From: an uncultured Prevotellaceae bacterium
GTDB lineage: Bacteria > Bacteroidota > Bacteroidia > Bacteroidales > Bacteroidaceae
Direction: 5' to 3'
Assembly: GCA_902768785.1 (NCBI GenBank)
Contig: CACXMM010000034.1
Coordinates: forward strand, 1-50,723
Length of the DNA: 50,723 nt
Shown piece by piece: positions 33,858 to 43,337 of this stretch. The translations under genes and the position numbers were made by a program. The first letter of the stretch is position 1; each line of letters begins with the position of its first letter. The notes under the pieces are model-generated. The model saw nothing but the letters and a program-made list of their open reading frames with translations. It was not told the origin of the DNA and did not search any database.

Positions 33858-34449
33858 CGCACAACAACTGACGAACATATTCCAGGTTATTCAGTTCACG
33901 GGCATACCACCGCTGGCGCACCTGCAAAGTGGTCACACCGATAGCGGCAATCACCATGCCCACCACAGTGGTAGCAAACGCCACCTGCATGTTATAGGCC
34001 ATCGCAGAGATATCCCCCGTGGCCAGTCCCACCAAGGCCGGTCCCATAGGAATCAATGTTCCCATCAGTCCGAGCATCGGTCCTAACTTCACCAGGAGGC
34101 GCGACCCTGACAGTTCCTTGGCGGCATCGACCTCATAGTTGGCCACCACCCGCTCGCAGAACGCTTTGTTAGACACGTTCTCCGAAAGGAGGGTCAGGGT
34201 CTTCAGATACAGGGAACGATCCATAAGGACTGATTGTCCCGCCAGTGTCCGCAATCCTTCCGTCACCTGCTCCTGCACCCCTGATTCCAAGAAATCTGTC
34301 TGTGCAAGCATTGTCTTCCGACGGAAGAACTCCCCCAAGAATCCTGCCGCCAACACCAGTGCTCTCATGAAAAAGAGCAACAGCAACACCACCACTGGTA
34401 CCAACAAGCCGTTGGAAATCCAGAAAAGAATATTCGATATTGTTTCCAT
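33841..34449 (-). CDS. MotA/TolQ/ExbB proton-channel family protein (HmuU-like)
   Basis: This is a 202-residue membrane protein. The start at 34449 (METISNILFWISNG) lies just after the previous gene; the ORF to 34479 overlaps it. One hydrophobic segment (VPVVVLLLLFFMRALVLAAGFL) is followed by a cytoplasmic helix-rich part and then two segments in GPMLGLMGTLIPMGPALVGL and VAFATTVVGMVIAAIGVTT, the family's conserved pore region. Such proteins use the proton motive force to drive partners in the envelope. Its neighbours suggest it energises the CobN-like protein or the receptors of this locus. Confidence 0.88.
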   Translation of the reverse strand: METISNILFWISNGLLVPVVVLLLLFFMRALVLAAGFLGEFFRRKTMLAQTDFLESGVQEQVTEGLRTLAGQSVLMDRSLYLKTLTLLSENVSNKAFCERVVANYEVDAAKELSGSRLLVKLGPMLGLMGTLIPMGPALVGLATGDISAMAYNMQVAFATTVVGMVIAAIGVTTLQVRQRWYARELNNLEYVRQLLCDESKE

Positions 34450-34453
34450 CTTT

Positions 34454-34987
34454 CTATGAATATCCTGTGATCGCCACACAGAGGACGACGATCAGCAGAT
34501 TGATGATAAATAGCAATTCCAGCAACAAATGTCTTTCCCGCAGCAGCCACCGTAGGAGAAGAGGACCGCCGAGCATCAGGAACAAGACGAGTCCTGCCGA
34601 CATCCATGCCACCCATGCGTAGTCAACACCTGGCAATCCATAGAGCAGCTGTGCCTGGAAGTAGCAGAGAGCAGGGATCGCCAACAACACCGGCTCATAC
34701 TCCAACAGGACACCCCATACCTTCTGCTTAGGCGAGCAGAAACAGTAGGTCATCATCACCACCGCCTCAAGAATCACACATACCGCCAGATCGAGCATGA
34801 TACTCCTGTCGGTAGCCAGTTGAACGAACACCTCATGCGACAGCTCTGTCATGTGCGACGTTACCCAGCCCATGAAGGCTGCATAGCACACAGCCACAAC
34901 GAGTCTTACCTTCATGGGGAGCAGTCCTACCTTGACGAGAGAACTCATCAAGATCATACCAGCCAGTATCGCTAAGAGCATTTCCAT
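34454..34987 (-). CDS. Polytopic membrane protein of the CobN/MotA locus (HmuT-like position)
   Basis: This is a 177-residue protein with about five hydrophobic segments (LLAILAGMILMSSLVKVGLL, RLVVAVCYAAFMGWV, AVCVILEAVVMMTYCF, AWMSAGLVLFLMLGGPLLLR and LLELLFIINLLIVVLCVAI). The family is not firmly recognised. It sits between the CobN-like and MotA/TolQ/ExbB genes, as HmuT does in the Porphyromonas hmu locus. It is likely part of the same membrane complex; this is inferred from position only. Confidence 0.75.
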   Translation of the reverse strand: MEMLLAILAGMILMSSLVKVGLLPMKVRLVVAVCYAAFMGWVTSHMTELSHEVFVQLATDRSIMLDLAVCVILEAVVMMTYCFCSPKQKVWGVLLEYEPVLLAIPALCYFQAQLLYGLPGVDYAWVAWMSAGLVLFLMLGGPLLLRWLLRERHLLLELLFIINLLIVVLCVAITGYS

Positions 34988-35010
34988 CCTGTCCTGCAGT
35001 TCGTTTCTCC

Positions 35011-38000
35011 TTATTTCTTACGACGAAGCCATATCACCAGTCCTATCAAGCCGAGAACCACTGCGATGCCCACCACGATGCCGTTCACCACCTGTGGTTT
35101 CTGCAACAAAGACTGTCGTTGGTTCTGTTCTTTCAGTACCATGTCTTTCTGGCCCGATGCACTCAGCTTCACGGCATCCATGCTACGCTGGTAGTCACTA
35201 CGTAACTTCCCGTCCAGCTGCTTGGAGACATAGTCCTGTAGTTTCTCGTTGTTACAGACGAAATCCGTACAGGCAGCCCCACTCTCTTTCGTGATCTCGG
35301 CATGTAACTGAGCGAGTTGCTTCAACTGCCCTGCCGATGGTTTCCAGAAGCCCTTGCGTGCACTCTCTATCATCACGGATGTCATGGCCTGGTAGGCTGC
35401 AGGATTCACCCGCTGGAAATAACTCCTGATACCAAGCTGCTGCTCATCGGTCACATACAGACGGTACAGGTCGTTGTAGATCTCTTTATCAAGAGCATTA
35501 GGACGCGTGGCACTCCATCCGAAGAGGTTACGGAACATCTCCCCAAACATCTGAGCCGTGCCCTCATCCCCCTGCATGCGTTCCTTGATATAGACAGGGT
35601 TGAGCAGAGAGGTGCGCACCTCTACGGCAATAGCCTCCTTCGCATCCTGCATACGACGGTTCGAACGGTTACGATAGTCAGCGAGATAGGCATCGGGCTC
35701 CTTTCCCGTGAGTGTCTTCACCGTGAGGGAAAGGCCTCCCGTGAACTCATAGACATGGTCGAGCGATATGGGTCCCCATGTATTACTCTGTCTGGGTTGC
35801 ACCACCACATCCGTCTGCTGCAGTGCCGAAGCAAAGAGGTTCGGTTCAAAGCCTCCCCAGTTCTGCTCATCCCCATAGGCTGCTCCCATGTTATTCAGGT
35901 ATCCGTCCACGAGTTCCGAGGATTTCTCCCATGTACCACTACGTTCGATATAGTTCATCATGCCCGTGCTGTATCCGCTGTTGATGGGTCCGAAGACACG
36001 CATCGTAGAGAGCTCGCGAGCCCGTTTGGGAGCCACCCCTTTCTCCATCAGTTCCTTCTCCTGCAGGAGGGTACCCTCATACACGAAGTTACTGTCTTCC
36101 TTCTCCGAAGAAGCGAGCTTCACCGCATCGGTAATCAGTTTCAGACGGGAGCCTGCAATGTCCCGTAACTGACCGCTCACTTGTACCACCACATTAATCC
36201 TGGGCCGTCCCAGTTCCTTTTGGGGAATCAGACGGAAATCGTTGATACGTCCCTCGGCATCACGAACAGGCTCCACCCCCAGCATCCATAACGCCTGGGC
36301 GATGGTGGCACCCTGTGTGTTGATGAACTCTCCTGCCCAGAAAGTATAACTCACCTTCCGCGGCCATTCTCCACCGTGCTGCCTGCGGTAACGTTCAAGC
36401 GTATTCTCAGCCAGTCTTTTGCCATCCTCCCATGCTTGGAGATCTGGAGTGTTATCAGGGTTGATGCTGAACATATTCCGTCCTGTGGGCAGCACATTGG
36501 GATTCAGCACAGGATCACCGCCAGGGGCTGGTGCCACCGTACCCCCGTTCAAGGCACGGATCATCCTGTTCAACTCCTCCTGTGTGGATGAGATCAGCAG
36601 CTGTCGTCGGTAGGGATTCGTTGCCATCTGAGAGGTAATCAGCTGACGGGCCCTCGGCAGGTAACGGTGTGCCACGAAGGCATAGTCCTGCAGTTGCTTC
36701 GTAGTAATCTTTCCTTCATCACGGTCTTTTCTGGCCATGTCATACGCCAGCGGATCCGCACTGATGGCCAATGTTGTATTCAATAAGTCACGCTCCGAAT
36801 AAGGCTGTCCTAAAATATAATAAGCCCCTTGCATCTTCTCATTGGAGAGTTCCTCCAGATGAGCATCCAACCGCTCCAGTTCCTCTAAGGAATAGGGACG
36901 GGCAAGGTTGTCGTCAAGGTTCAGTTCACGGTGGAGTCCTTCGTGGACAATGGTTTTCTTGATGGCAAGGATCAGACTTCTGTTCTGTCCTCCCCCCTCC
37001 AATGCCTTATGGATATCCGCCAGTAAGGTGGCATATTTCTGCTGCATCCCACTGGGGGCATAAGGTGCTGTGAGATAAGTGAGCAACACCGCCTGACTGC
37101 GTCGTTTGGCAATGATGCTCTCCCCCACATTCCCTGTTGTATAATAATAGAAATGAGGCAGGTCACCCACAAGAACCATGCTCCAGTCTTCCCGTCGCAT
37201 TCCAGTGTCACGTCCTGGTGTGAACTCCAGGTTTCCGTGAGTACCGAAATGGATCAGGGCATCAGCCTGAAAACCTTTCTGCACATACAGATAAGGTGCC
37301 AGATAGCTGTGAGGAGGTGCCACCTCTACGCCATGCATCAGTTTGAAGTCATCATCACCCAAGGCAGGACGAGGTTGTGGGAAGAGCAGGATGTTCCCAT
37401 ATCGCACACAAGCCACTGCCAAAGAGTCCCCTTTCGTCAGCAGGTTTCCCGGTGCCTCACCATAGCGTTCCACCACCTCATGATATTTCGCAGGAGCAAT
37501 CACCTCGTGAGCCCATGTTTCATACTGTTCCTTTGTGAGCCAACAAGGATGACCCTCGCGCAGATATCTCTCCTGTGCCCCTTTGGCATACGAGCCCAAG
37601 ACGATACCCTCCGTCTTGATGTCACGGGCAAAAGCCTCCACGGTGGCAGGCAGTCCGCTCACGTCATACCCCTCTTCACGCAGTCGTTTGAGGAAATTGT
37701 ACAACGAAGGGATCACCTCCATGCCACTCGCCAGCAGCGCATCCTTCCCAGGTCGTTTGAAATAGCCGATGGCAATGCGTTTCTCATGGTTCTTCTTGGT
37801 ACGCAGCGTCAGGTATTTCTCCACGGTGCTGACGAACATCGAGCAACGCTCCACCTCAGCCGTATACATGTAGTACCCTTTCTTATCCTGGTTCTGCGTA
37901 CCGATACAGAAAGGAGCCACCCCACCGTCGATCTCAGGAATGACGATGCGTGAATTCTTCATACCGCTGCTCATCGGGTGCTTGGCGTCCATCCACTCCT

Positions 38001-38862
38001 CATGGGTGAGAGAAAGCGGATAGGGTGTGAACAGCAGGATGTTCTTCTCCTGCAGCCATGAGATCAGCGTGTCGTTGCCCAGACGTCCCATCGACATATA
38101 GACGATGGCATCGGGCATCAGCTCCTTGAGCATCTTCTCCCGTTTCTTCCCCGTACAGGTCATGGGATAGACATTCATCCCCCGTTCGGTGAGCATCGTG
38201 ATGAGCGTATCCACATGCTGACGGTTTCCCTCCATCGGAAACTGGATTCCCGAGATCAGTGCAACCGTCTGTCCACCCTTGTGATAAAGACCTTTCTTCT
38301 TCAGGTAGTCGGTCAGTTCCCCAGCCTTCTTGAAATACTTTCCGTATTCCCGATGGTAAAAGATACTCTTCTGCATCTCCACAGGAGCCTCGAAATCCTG
38401 ATCACCCCATCGCTGTGGCGTAGCCAGATGGCGCAAGTATCGCAGTCCGTTGCGGAAGTTCTGTCTGTTCTCGTTGTCGAAATACTGCTGCAGCCGTCCT
38501 TGCTGCTCCTCACTGAGGTTCTTGTAGATGGCAAAGCTGCTGCTTTTCACTGTCTTGGTGAACACAGGGATTCCCCGTTCGGCAGCACGGTCCACCTCCT
38601 TCTGCTGTTCCTCATTCAGATAGAGCCGACGTGCGAAGAGGATGACAGCATCGTAGTCGTCGAGACGTCCCATCTTCTCGGCTTCCACGCATTCCACCCT
38701 GATATGTCTGCTGTCATTACTCAGAATGAAATCCGCCTCCTGCATCTTGAGGGTGTTCACCACCAGGATTCGTGTGGGCGACAGCCAATACCGATAGCCC
38801 ACATACCCAAGGATACCCAGGCATATCACAACGGCAAGGATCCATCCAGCTACCTTCTTCAT
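35011..38862 (-). CDS. CobN-like (HmuS-like) chelatase subunit, anchored in the membrane at both ends
   Basis: This is a 1283-residue protein of the CobN/BchH superfamily, whose members insert metal in, or (HmuS) remove it from, tetrapyrroles. The family motif IHFGTHGNLEFTPG is at about 536-549, followed by SWSMVLVGDLPHFYYY-like text and the C-terminal KEPDAYLADYRNRSNRRMQDA region. Residues 5-26 (WILAVVICLGILGYVGYRYW) and about 1258-1279 (IVVGIAVVLGLIGLVIW, then RRKK) are membrane segments. The bulk is therefore likely periplasmic, unlike the cytosolic aerobic CobN. CobS and CobT partners are absent. The neighbours (MotA-like, DUF2149, CbiK, receptors) match an hmu-type complex. Metal and ring substrate are not decided by sequence; B12 riboswitch control argues for a corrinoid. 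Confidence 0.9.
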   Translation of the reverse strand: MKKVAGWILAVVICLGILGYVGYRYWLSPTRILVVNTLKMQEADFILSNDSRHIRVECVEAEKMGRLDDYDAVILFARRLYLNEEQQKEVDRAAERGIPVFTKTVKSSSFAIYKNLSEEQQGRLQQYFDNENRQNFRNGLRYLRHLATPQRWGDQDFEAPVEMQKSIFYHREYGKYFKKAGELTDYLKKKGLYHKGGQTVALISGIQFPMEGNRQHVDTLITMLTERGMNVYPMTCTGKKREKMLKELMPDAIVYMSMGRLGNDTLISWLQEKNILLFTPYPLSLTHEEWMDAKHPMSSGMKNSRIVIPEIDGGVAPFCIGTQNQDKKGYYMYTAEVERCSMFVSTVEKYLTLRTKKNHEKRIAIGYFKRPGKDALLASGMEVIPSLYNFLKRLREEGYDVSGLPATVEAFARDIKTEGIVLGSYAKGAQERYLREGHPCWLTKEQYETWAHEVIAPAKYHEVVERYGEAPGNLLTKGDSLAVACVRYGNILLFPQPRPALGDDDFKLMHGVEVAPPHSYLAPYLYVQKGFQADALIHFGTHGNLEFTPGRDTGMRREDWSMVLVGDLPHFYYYTTGNVGESIIAKRRSQAVLLTYLTAPYAPSGMQQKYATLLADIHKALEGGGQNRSLILAIKKTIVHEGLHRELNLDDNLARPYSLEELERLDAHLEELSNEKMQGAYYILGQPYSERDLLNTTLAISADPLAYDMARKDRDEGKITTKQLQDYAFVAHRYLPRARQLITSQMATNPYRRQLLISSTQEELNRMIRALNGGTVAPAPGGDPVLNPNVLPTGRNMFSINPDNTPDLQAWEDGKRLAENTLERYRRQHGGEWPRKVSYTFWAGEFINTQGATIAQALWMLGVEPVRDAEGRINDFRLIPQKELGRPRINVVVQVSGQLRDIAGSRLKLITDAVKLASSEKEDSNFVYEGTLLQEKELMEKGVAPKRARELSTMRVFGPINSGYSTGMMNYIERSGTWEKSSELVDGYLNNMGAAYGDEQNWGGFEPNLFASALQQTDVVVQPRQSNTWGPISLDHVYEFTGGLSLTVKTLTGKEPDAYLADYRNRSNRRMQDAKEAIAVEVRTSLLNPVYIKERMQGDEGTAQMFGEMFRNLFGWSATRPNALDKEIYNDLYRLYVTDEQQLGIRSYFQRVNPAAYQAMTSVMIESARKGFWKPSAGQLKQLAQLHAEITKESGAACTDFVCNNEKLQDYVSKQLDGKLRSDYQRSMDAVKLSASGQKDMVLKEQNQRQSLLQKPQVVNGIVVGIAVVLGLIGLVIWLRRKK

Positions 38863-38898
38863 CGTCTTGATACCTTTTATAAGAACGAGTCATTCAGC

Positions 38899-39822
38899 TT
38901 ACTGCTGCTGACTATATGCCTTCTTCTTCTCCATGATGCCCCGTTCACGATGCTGCATCAGGAACTGGATATGTGCCAAATAGATATCCTGTATCTCTGG
39001 CACCTCACCCAAGCCTTCGAGATGGAGCCTTACCTGAAAGCCCTCTTTCTCCAGTGCCTCCTTCCATTCCTGTGAGATATCGTTCTTCGCATGGTCGCCC
39101 GCTACGAACATCAGTGGGGCCAGCACCACCGTCTTGGCCTTGGCAGCCTTCAGCATCTGCACGGCATTCTCGAAAGTAGGGTATCCCTCAATGGTACCCA
39201 CATGATAGTGGGGATGTCCCTCGGCCTTGAACATATAGTCAATCTCACTATAGATAGCCGTGGCAGGTGTGGCCGTGCCATGTCCCACAAAAAGCACGTG
39301 CTCACGCTTCTTGCTGCTGACAGGGATGCGCTTCGTGAGGATGTCCACCACTTTCAGCGCATCATCGGTACTGTACATCAGCGGATGCCCCACCCGTATC
39401 TCCTTGAAGAACGGTTTCACGCTCTCCACATCCTTGCGCAGTGACTCCATCTCCACACCGTCGATGACATTCGTACTCTGCACAATCAGATGCGTATAGC
39501 CCTCGGCACGTAGTCGGAGCATCGCCTCCAATGGACTTTCTTTCTGGATGCCCCGTGCTTTCAGGCGGCGCATGATGATACGCGACGTGTAACTCTCGCG
39601 CACCTCCAGCAGCGGAAACAGTGTCTTCGCCTTCTGATTGATGGCATCGATGGTCTTGCTGCGTGTCTCATCATAGGTCGTACCGAAATGTACCATCAGC
39701 AGAGCAGCCTTCTCGTCTTTTTGCAAGGAGGCCAGCAGGTCACTCTCCACGAAAGAAGAGAGTTCCTGTGCATGAGTGCTCATGCACAGGAACATCAAGA
39801 GGATTGAAAACGCTTTTCTCAT
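38899..39822 (-). CDS. cbiK: Periplasmic CbiK-type sirohydrochlorin cobaltochelatase homologue
   Basis: This is a 307-residue class II chelatase-fold protein. Residues 1-18 are a signal peptide (cleavage after STHA), so it is exported. Chelatase marks are ALLMVHFGTTYDETR, VQSTNVIDGVEMESL, LFVGHGTATPATAIY (first metal His) and PLMFVAGDHAKNDISQEW (second metal His). CbiK inserts Co(II) into sirohydrochlorin in the anaerobic B12 route; an exported CbiK is known from Desulfovibrio (from memory). A C-terminal Lys/Gln tail (KKKAYSQQQ) is unusual. It lies between DUF4374 and CobN. In the periplasm it cannot supply the cytosolic corrin enzymes directly, so a salvage or demetallation role is possible. 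Confidence 0.9.
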   Translation of the reverse strand: MRKAFSILLMFLCMSTHAQELSSFVESDLLASLQKDEKAALLMVHFGTTYDETRSKTIDAINQKAKTLFPLLEVRESYTSRIIMRRLKARGIQKESPLEAMLRLRAEGYTHLIVQSTNVIDGVEMESLRKDVESVKPFFKEIRVGHPLMYSTDDALKVVDILTKRIPVSSKKREHVLFVGHGTATPATAIYSEIDYMFKAEGHPHYHVGTIEGYPTFENAVQMLKAAKAKTVVLAPLMFVAGDHAKNDISQEWKEALEKEGFQVRLHLEGLGEVPEIQDIYLAHIQFLMQHRERGIMEKKKAYSQQQ

Positions 39823-39837
39823 ACGTTTGCGATCACA

Positions 39838-41121
39838 TTATTTCGTCTCGTCCTGTACCAGACGGATCTGGTCGAAGTAATAGCCAGGAGCGATGCTCAG
39901 ACCCTTGGTAACACTACCTGTTGCCACATCATAGACAAACACGGTCTCACCTGCCTCGTTGCTCACACCGAAGTAAGCCTTGTTCTCCTTGGCATTATAG
40001 ACAGCACGCTGTGAGAAACTGCCCGCACTGTAAGGCAGATCGGCACCGCTGAACTTAATGGGAGTAGCCGTCTTGGCGTTCAGGTCAACGATGGAATAAT
40101 AATAGGCGGGATCCTGGATACTTGTACCTACACTGGCATCACCTGAATAAGCCAGTGCCTTGCCGTTACCGATATAGAGCACAGAGACAATCTTTCCCTT
40201 CGCATCGGGGAAGGCATTGTAACCAGCCTCGAAGTCGTATTCACCCTTCTTAATGCGCAGCAGCTTACCGATATTCTTCTTGTTGACGCTGCTGAATGTT
40301 GACAGATAGAGGTTGTCCTGATCATCGAAGAACATGAAGTTCTGCATCAGCTCACCGTAGGCAGAACCCTGCATCTCTGAAGCCTCCTTGTTGACGATCT
40401 CCTTCTCCACAGCCATCGTCTCAGGATTGATAACGGCGACATGGAAGAACGACTCCTTGGTGGCCGTGCGACCAGAGCCTTTCTTGCTGTAGAAGAAATA
40501 GAACAGTTTATTATCGCTCTTACGATAGGTCAGCAGACCACTGGTCGTGAACGAATCGAAACCTTCGACAACAGACAAGGACAGCGTTCCCTCGTTGATG
40601 ATGGTCATGTCGTCCGTATTCAGTTTGGTCCAGACAATCTTGTCGGCAGTACCATTGGCGGCCATGACGACCAGGGTGTTCTCCTTCAGCCAGGCGTGAG
40701 TATATTTACGTGAGGTATAGGTGTTGGTACCAAACGGACGCTCGCGAATGACATTGATCTTGTTATCCTTGATCTGCAGTTTGGCAAAACGGTCCTCTGA
40801 GGTAGGCACCTGGTACATGTACTTATTGTCGTAGATGTTCTCAATGGTGTAGTCGGTGATCTCAATACCATTTCCCTTGAAGTCAACGGTTGTGTTAGGA
40901 TCAGACAGGGAGGGCACGCTCATCGTCAGGTGTGTCTCCTGTGAGGCCATACCACCGTGCTTGCCCACCGTAACGGTCAGGTCGTAATGGTAGGTTACCT
41001 CCGGCTGTGCAGGTTCTTCGGGCTTTTTCTTGTTGTCATCATCGTCACTTGAGCAAGATGTAAAGGCAAAGGCGAGCAACAGTGTCGCTATTGCAGCATG
41101 AAAATAACTGAGTTTTCTCAT
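39838..41121 (-). CDS. DUF4374 surface lipoprotein, partner of the second TonB receptor
   Basis: This is a 427-residue lipoprotein. The signal ends in the lipobox FTSC, and the mature protein begins CSSDDDD, an acidic motif of the kind that exports Bacteroidetes lipoproteins to the cell surface. The rest is beta-rich with repeats typical of a propeller (LLTYRKSDNKLFYFF, NFMFFDDQDNLYLSTF, AVYNAKENKAYFGVS). DUF4374 proteins usually sit beside TonB-dependent receptors, and the siderophore-binding XusB belongs here as far as I recall. The receptor gene is 27 bases upstream. By analogy with the BtuG propeller lipoprotein, it may hand a corrinoid or metal-chelate to that receptor. Confidence 0.87.
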   Translation of the reverse strand: MRKLSYFHAAIATLLLAFAFTSCSSDDDDNKKKPEEPAQPEVTYHYDLTVTVGKHGGMASQETHLTMSVPSLSDPNTTVDFKGNGIEITDYTIENIYDNKYMYQVPTSEDRFAKLQIKDNKINVIRERPFGTNTYTSRKYTHAWLKENTLVVMAANGTADKIVWTKLNTDDMTIINEGTLSLSVVEGFDSFTTSGLLTYRKSDNKLFYFFYSKKGSGRTATKESFFHVAVINPETMAVEKEIVNKEASEMQGSAYGELMQNFMFFDDQDNLYLSTFSSVNKKNIGKLLRIKKGEYDFEAGYNAFPDAKGKIVSVLYIGNGKALAYSGDASVGTSIQDPAYYYSIVDLNAKTATPIKFSGADLPYSAGSFSQRAVYNAKENKAYFGVSNEAGETVFVYDVATGSVTKGLSIAPGYYFDQIRLVQDETK

Positions 41122-41148
41122 TTTAATTTGAATTATTGTTATACATTA

Positions 41149-43299
41149 TTAGTTAAATAACACTCTGAATTTCAGAAACATCGAACGTCCCGGCTTCTGC
41201 AGTTTGTAGTTGTCATATACCGTCTGATCCAGCAGGTTCTGACAGTCCAGCGACACACTATAACGGTTGTTGTGCCACGAATAGGTGACATTGGCGCCCA
41301 GCAGATTCTTTTCCGGAATACGTGCCTTGGTCTCAGGAAGGCCGTAGGCTTCCCAGGAGAGATAGAACCAGTGCACCCACTGATAGTCGATGCCCAAGGT
41401 CAGACGGTCGGTTGTCATCCACAGGTCCTGGAATGAATACCGTGCCTCTGCAGATGCAAAGAGCCACGGACGGTTCGGCACATGGTTCTTATAAGTCACC
41501 GACGGCTTACCGTCATCCTTGTAGCGGTTGTTGTCACGCGCATCCTGCCAACTCAAGTTCGCCATGACTTGCAGTCGGCGGTCCCAGTCGTATCGCAGTT
41601 CACCCTCCAGGCCCTTGATGCTCACTGCCGGTTCGTTGACATACTGCAGATAGCCCTCATCGTCGGATATCGTGGGTTGGATGTAGTTATCGACATAGCG
41701 CAGGAATCCGTTCGCCTCATAGTACAGACTGTGCAGGCCGGATCGGATGGTACCGAAGAAGCCAAGGTTCAGGTTATTACTCTCCTCCGGCTTCAGTGCC
41801 GTATTGGCATAGATGGTGGTACCATTGCCCAGCAGTTCACGGGCCAGCGGCAGTCGCACGCTGTGCTCATAACTGGCCTTGACCGCCAGCGACGGCATCA
41901 GCTCGAACTTCGTTCCCACACCGCCTCCAAAGCTGTTCTGCGTATTGGCCCCTGCCATCTTCTGCGAGCCTGTGATGAATGACAGGTCGGTCTGTTTGAT
42001 GGACAGGTGGTTGATATAGTCTTTCAGGAAGAGGGTGTTATACATCCGTCCGTTCATCAGCGACTGGTTGTATGCCAGTCCGATGATGTGCTTGGCAAAC
42101 ATGTCGTTGGCGGCAACGAAGGAGTTGTCCACCTCATCCCACCGGTTGTTTCCCGTACGGTTCAGCGCATAGCTGAGGTTGAGCATATGCTGCTCGGAGA
42201 AGCAGTAGTTCAGGTCGGTCCTCAGCACAGTAAGCGGACGCTTCACATGTCTCTCTGAGAAGGCCCTTCCATTGATCTCGTTACGCTCACTGCGTATCCA
42301 CTCACCATTCCAGTCGTATTTGCGGTGTGCGGTATCGGTAGCCACCGTGTGGTCCCACGTATGCGACAGTGACAGGTTGGCACTTAAGTTCTTGAAGAGG
42401 AAATCGTTTTTCTTGTAGCGCACGCCCACACTCCAGGCACTGTTCCGACGGTCGGCCATACCGATGACGTGGTTCTGCACCTGGTTGGTCTGCAGTTCCT
42501 TGTTCACCTTGTTATACGACAGGGTCACAAAGAAGTCATCGGCCCACCGTTTGTCACTGACGCCCACCTCCACCTGTCCTAACAGCGAGAGGTAGTCATC
42601 ATGAAAGCGCCGCCTCTTCTTGGGCAGATACCTGCCGGCTGCCTCATCCCACACCTCCACGTCTTTCATCATGTAGTCGTTCTTCGAGTAGTTGATACCG
42701 AAGGCAGGACGGATGATGATTCCGTTCTTCAACGCATACTGTGCATTGAGTTCACCGCGGTGGGTGTGAAAGGAGCCCAGACCGTAACTGACATCGAGGT
42801 AGTTGGAATGTTTCCGGTTGGTGATGATATTGACGGCACCGCCCAGGGCATCGCTACTCAGCCATGTAGGTACCACACCCTTGTAGATCTCGATATGGTC
42901 TATCAGGTTCACAGGCAGATTGGCCAACGTCACGCCCGAGCCTTTCGTGTCGAGCGGCACGCCGTCGATGAAATAGCGCACGGCATTGCCCGACATACCA
43001 TTGATGCTCAGGTCGAAGTCGGAGCCTACTCCGCCCTCTTCACGCACCTTCACACCCGCCGTTCGGTCAACGATACTGTTCAGTGAGCTGAGCGAACTGA
43101 TCACGGAGCGCACATCAATGGCATTCACGGAGAAGGCTCCTTCACGGATCTGCTGTGTCTTGCTCTTCCCTATCACTGTCACGTCATCGAGCATCACGGA
43201 GTCTTTGATTTGACTCTGTTTCCTGGGCCGCTGGGCTTGTGCTGTTGCTCCTGTCAGCAGGAGCAGCAGTATCCCCAAATAGATTTTTGTTAGTTGCAT
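41149..43299 (-). CDS. TonB-dependent outer-membrane receptor (second of the locus)
   Basis: This is a 716-residue receptor. A signal peptide ends TAQAQ. There is a short N-terminal extension, and the TonB-box region is VMLDDVTVIGKSK. The plug is at about 50-160, with IDGVPLDTKGSG and HIEIYKGVVPTWLSSDALGG, followed by GAVNIITNR. The barrel has about 22 aromatic-ended strands and closes with SMFLKFRVLFN, a proper terminal Phe strand. It is smaller than SusC-type receptors and has no carboxypeptidase-like domain. Paired with DUF4374, it most likely imports a corrinoid, haem-like ring or metal chelate. Specificity cannot be read from sequence. Confidence 0.92.
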   Translation of the reverse strand: MQLTKIYLGILLLLLTGATAQAQRPRKQSQIKDSVMLDDVTVIGKSKTQQIREGAFSVNAIDVRSVISSLSSLNSIVDRTAGVKVREEGGVGSDFDLSINGMSGNAVRYFIDGVPLDTKGSGVTLANLPVNLIDHIEIYKGVVPTWLSSDALGGAVNIITNRKHSNYLDVSYGLGSFHTHRGELNAQYALKNGIIIRPAFGINYSKNDYMMKDVEVWDEAAGRYLPKKRRRFHDDYLSLLGQVEVGVSDKRWADDFFVTLSYNKVNKELQTNQVQNHVIGMADRRNSAWSVGVRYKKNDFLFKNLSANLSLSHTWDHTVATDTAHRKYDWNGEWIRSERNEINGRAFSERHVKRPLTVLRTDLNYCFSEQHMLNLSYALNRTGNNRWDEVDNSFVAANDMFAKHIIGLAYNQSLMNGRMYNTLFLKDYINHLSIKQTDLSFITGSQKMAGANTQNSFGGGVGTKFELMPSLAVKASYEHSVRLPLARELLGNGTTIYANTALKPEESNNLNLGFFGTIRSGLHSLYYEANGFLRYVDNYIQPTISDDEGYLQYVNEPAVSIKGLEGELRYDWDRRLQVMANLSWQDARDNNRYKDDGKPSVTYKNHVPNRPWLFASAEARYSFQDLWMTTDRLTLGIDYQWVHWFYLSWEAYGLPETKARIPEKNLLGANVTYSWHNNRYSVSLDCQNLLDQTVYDNYKLQKPGRSMFLKFRVLFN

Positions 43300-43337
43300 G
43301 AATGGTATTTTATAATACTCACCACCTTCCTGGGTCT

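Noticed and set aside
35011-38862. Aerobic cobaltochelatase CobN of the oxygen-dependent B12 route
   Set aside because: The locus has CbiK, CbiD and CbiG of the anaerobic route, no CobS/CobT or CobG, and the protein has membrane anchors.
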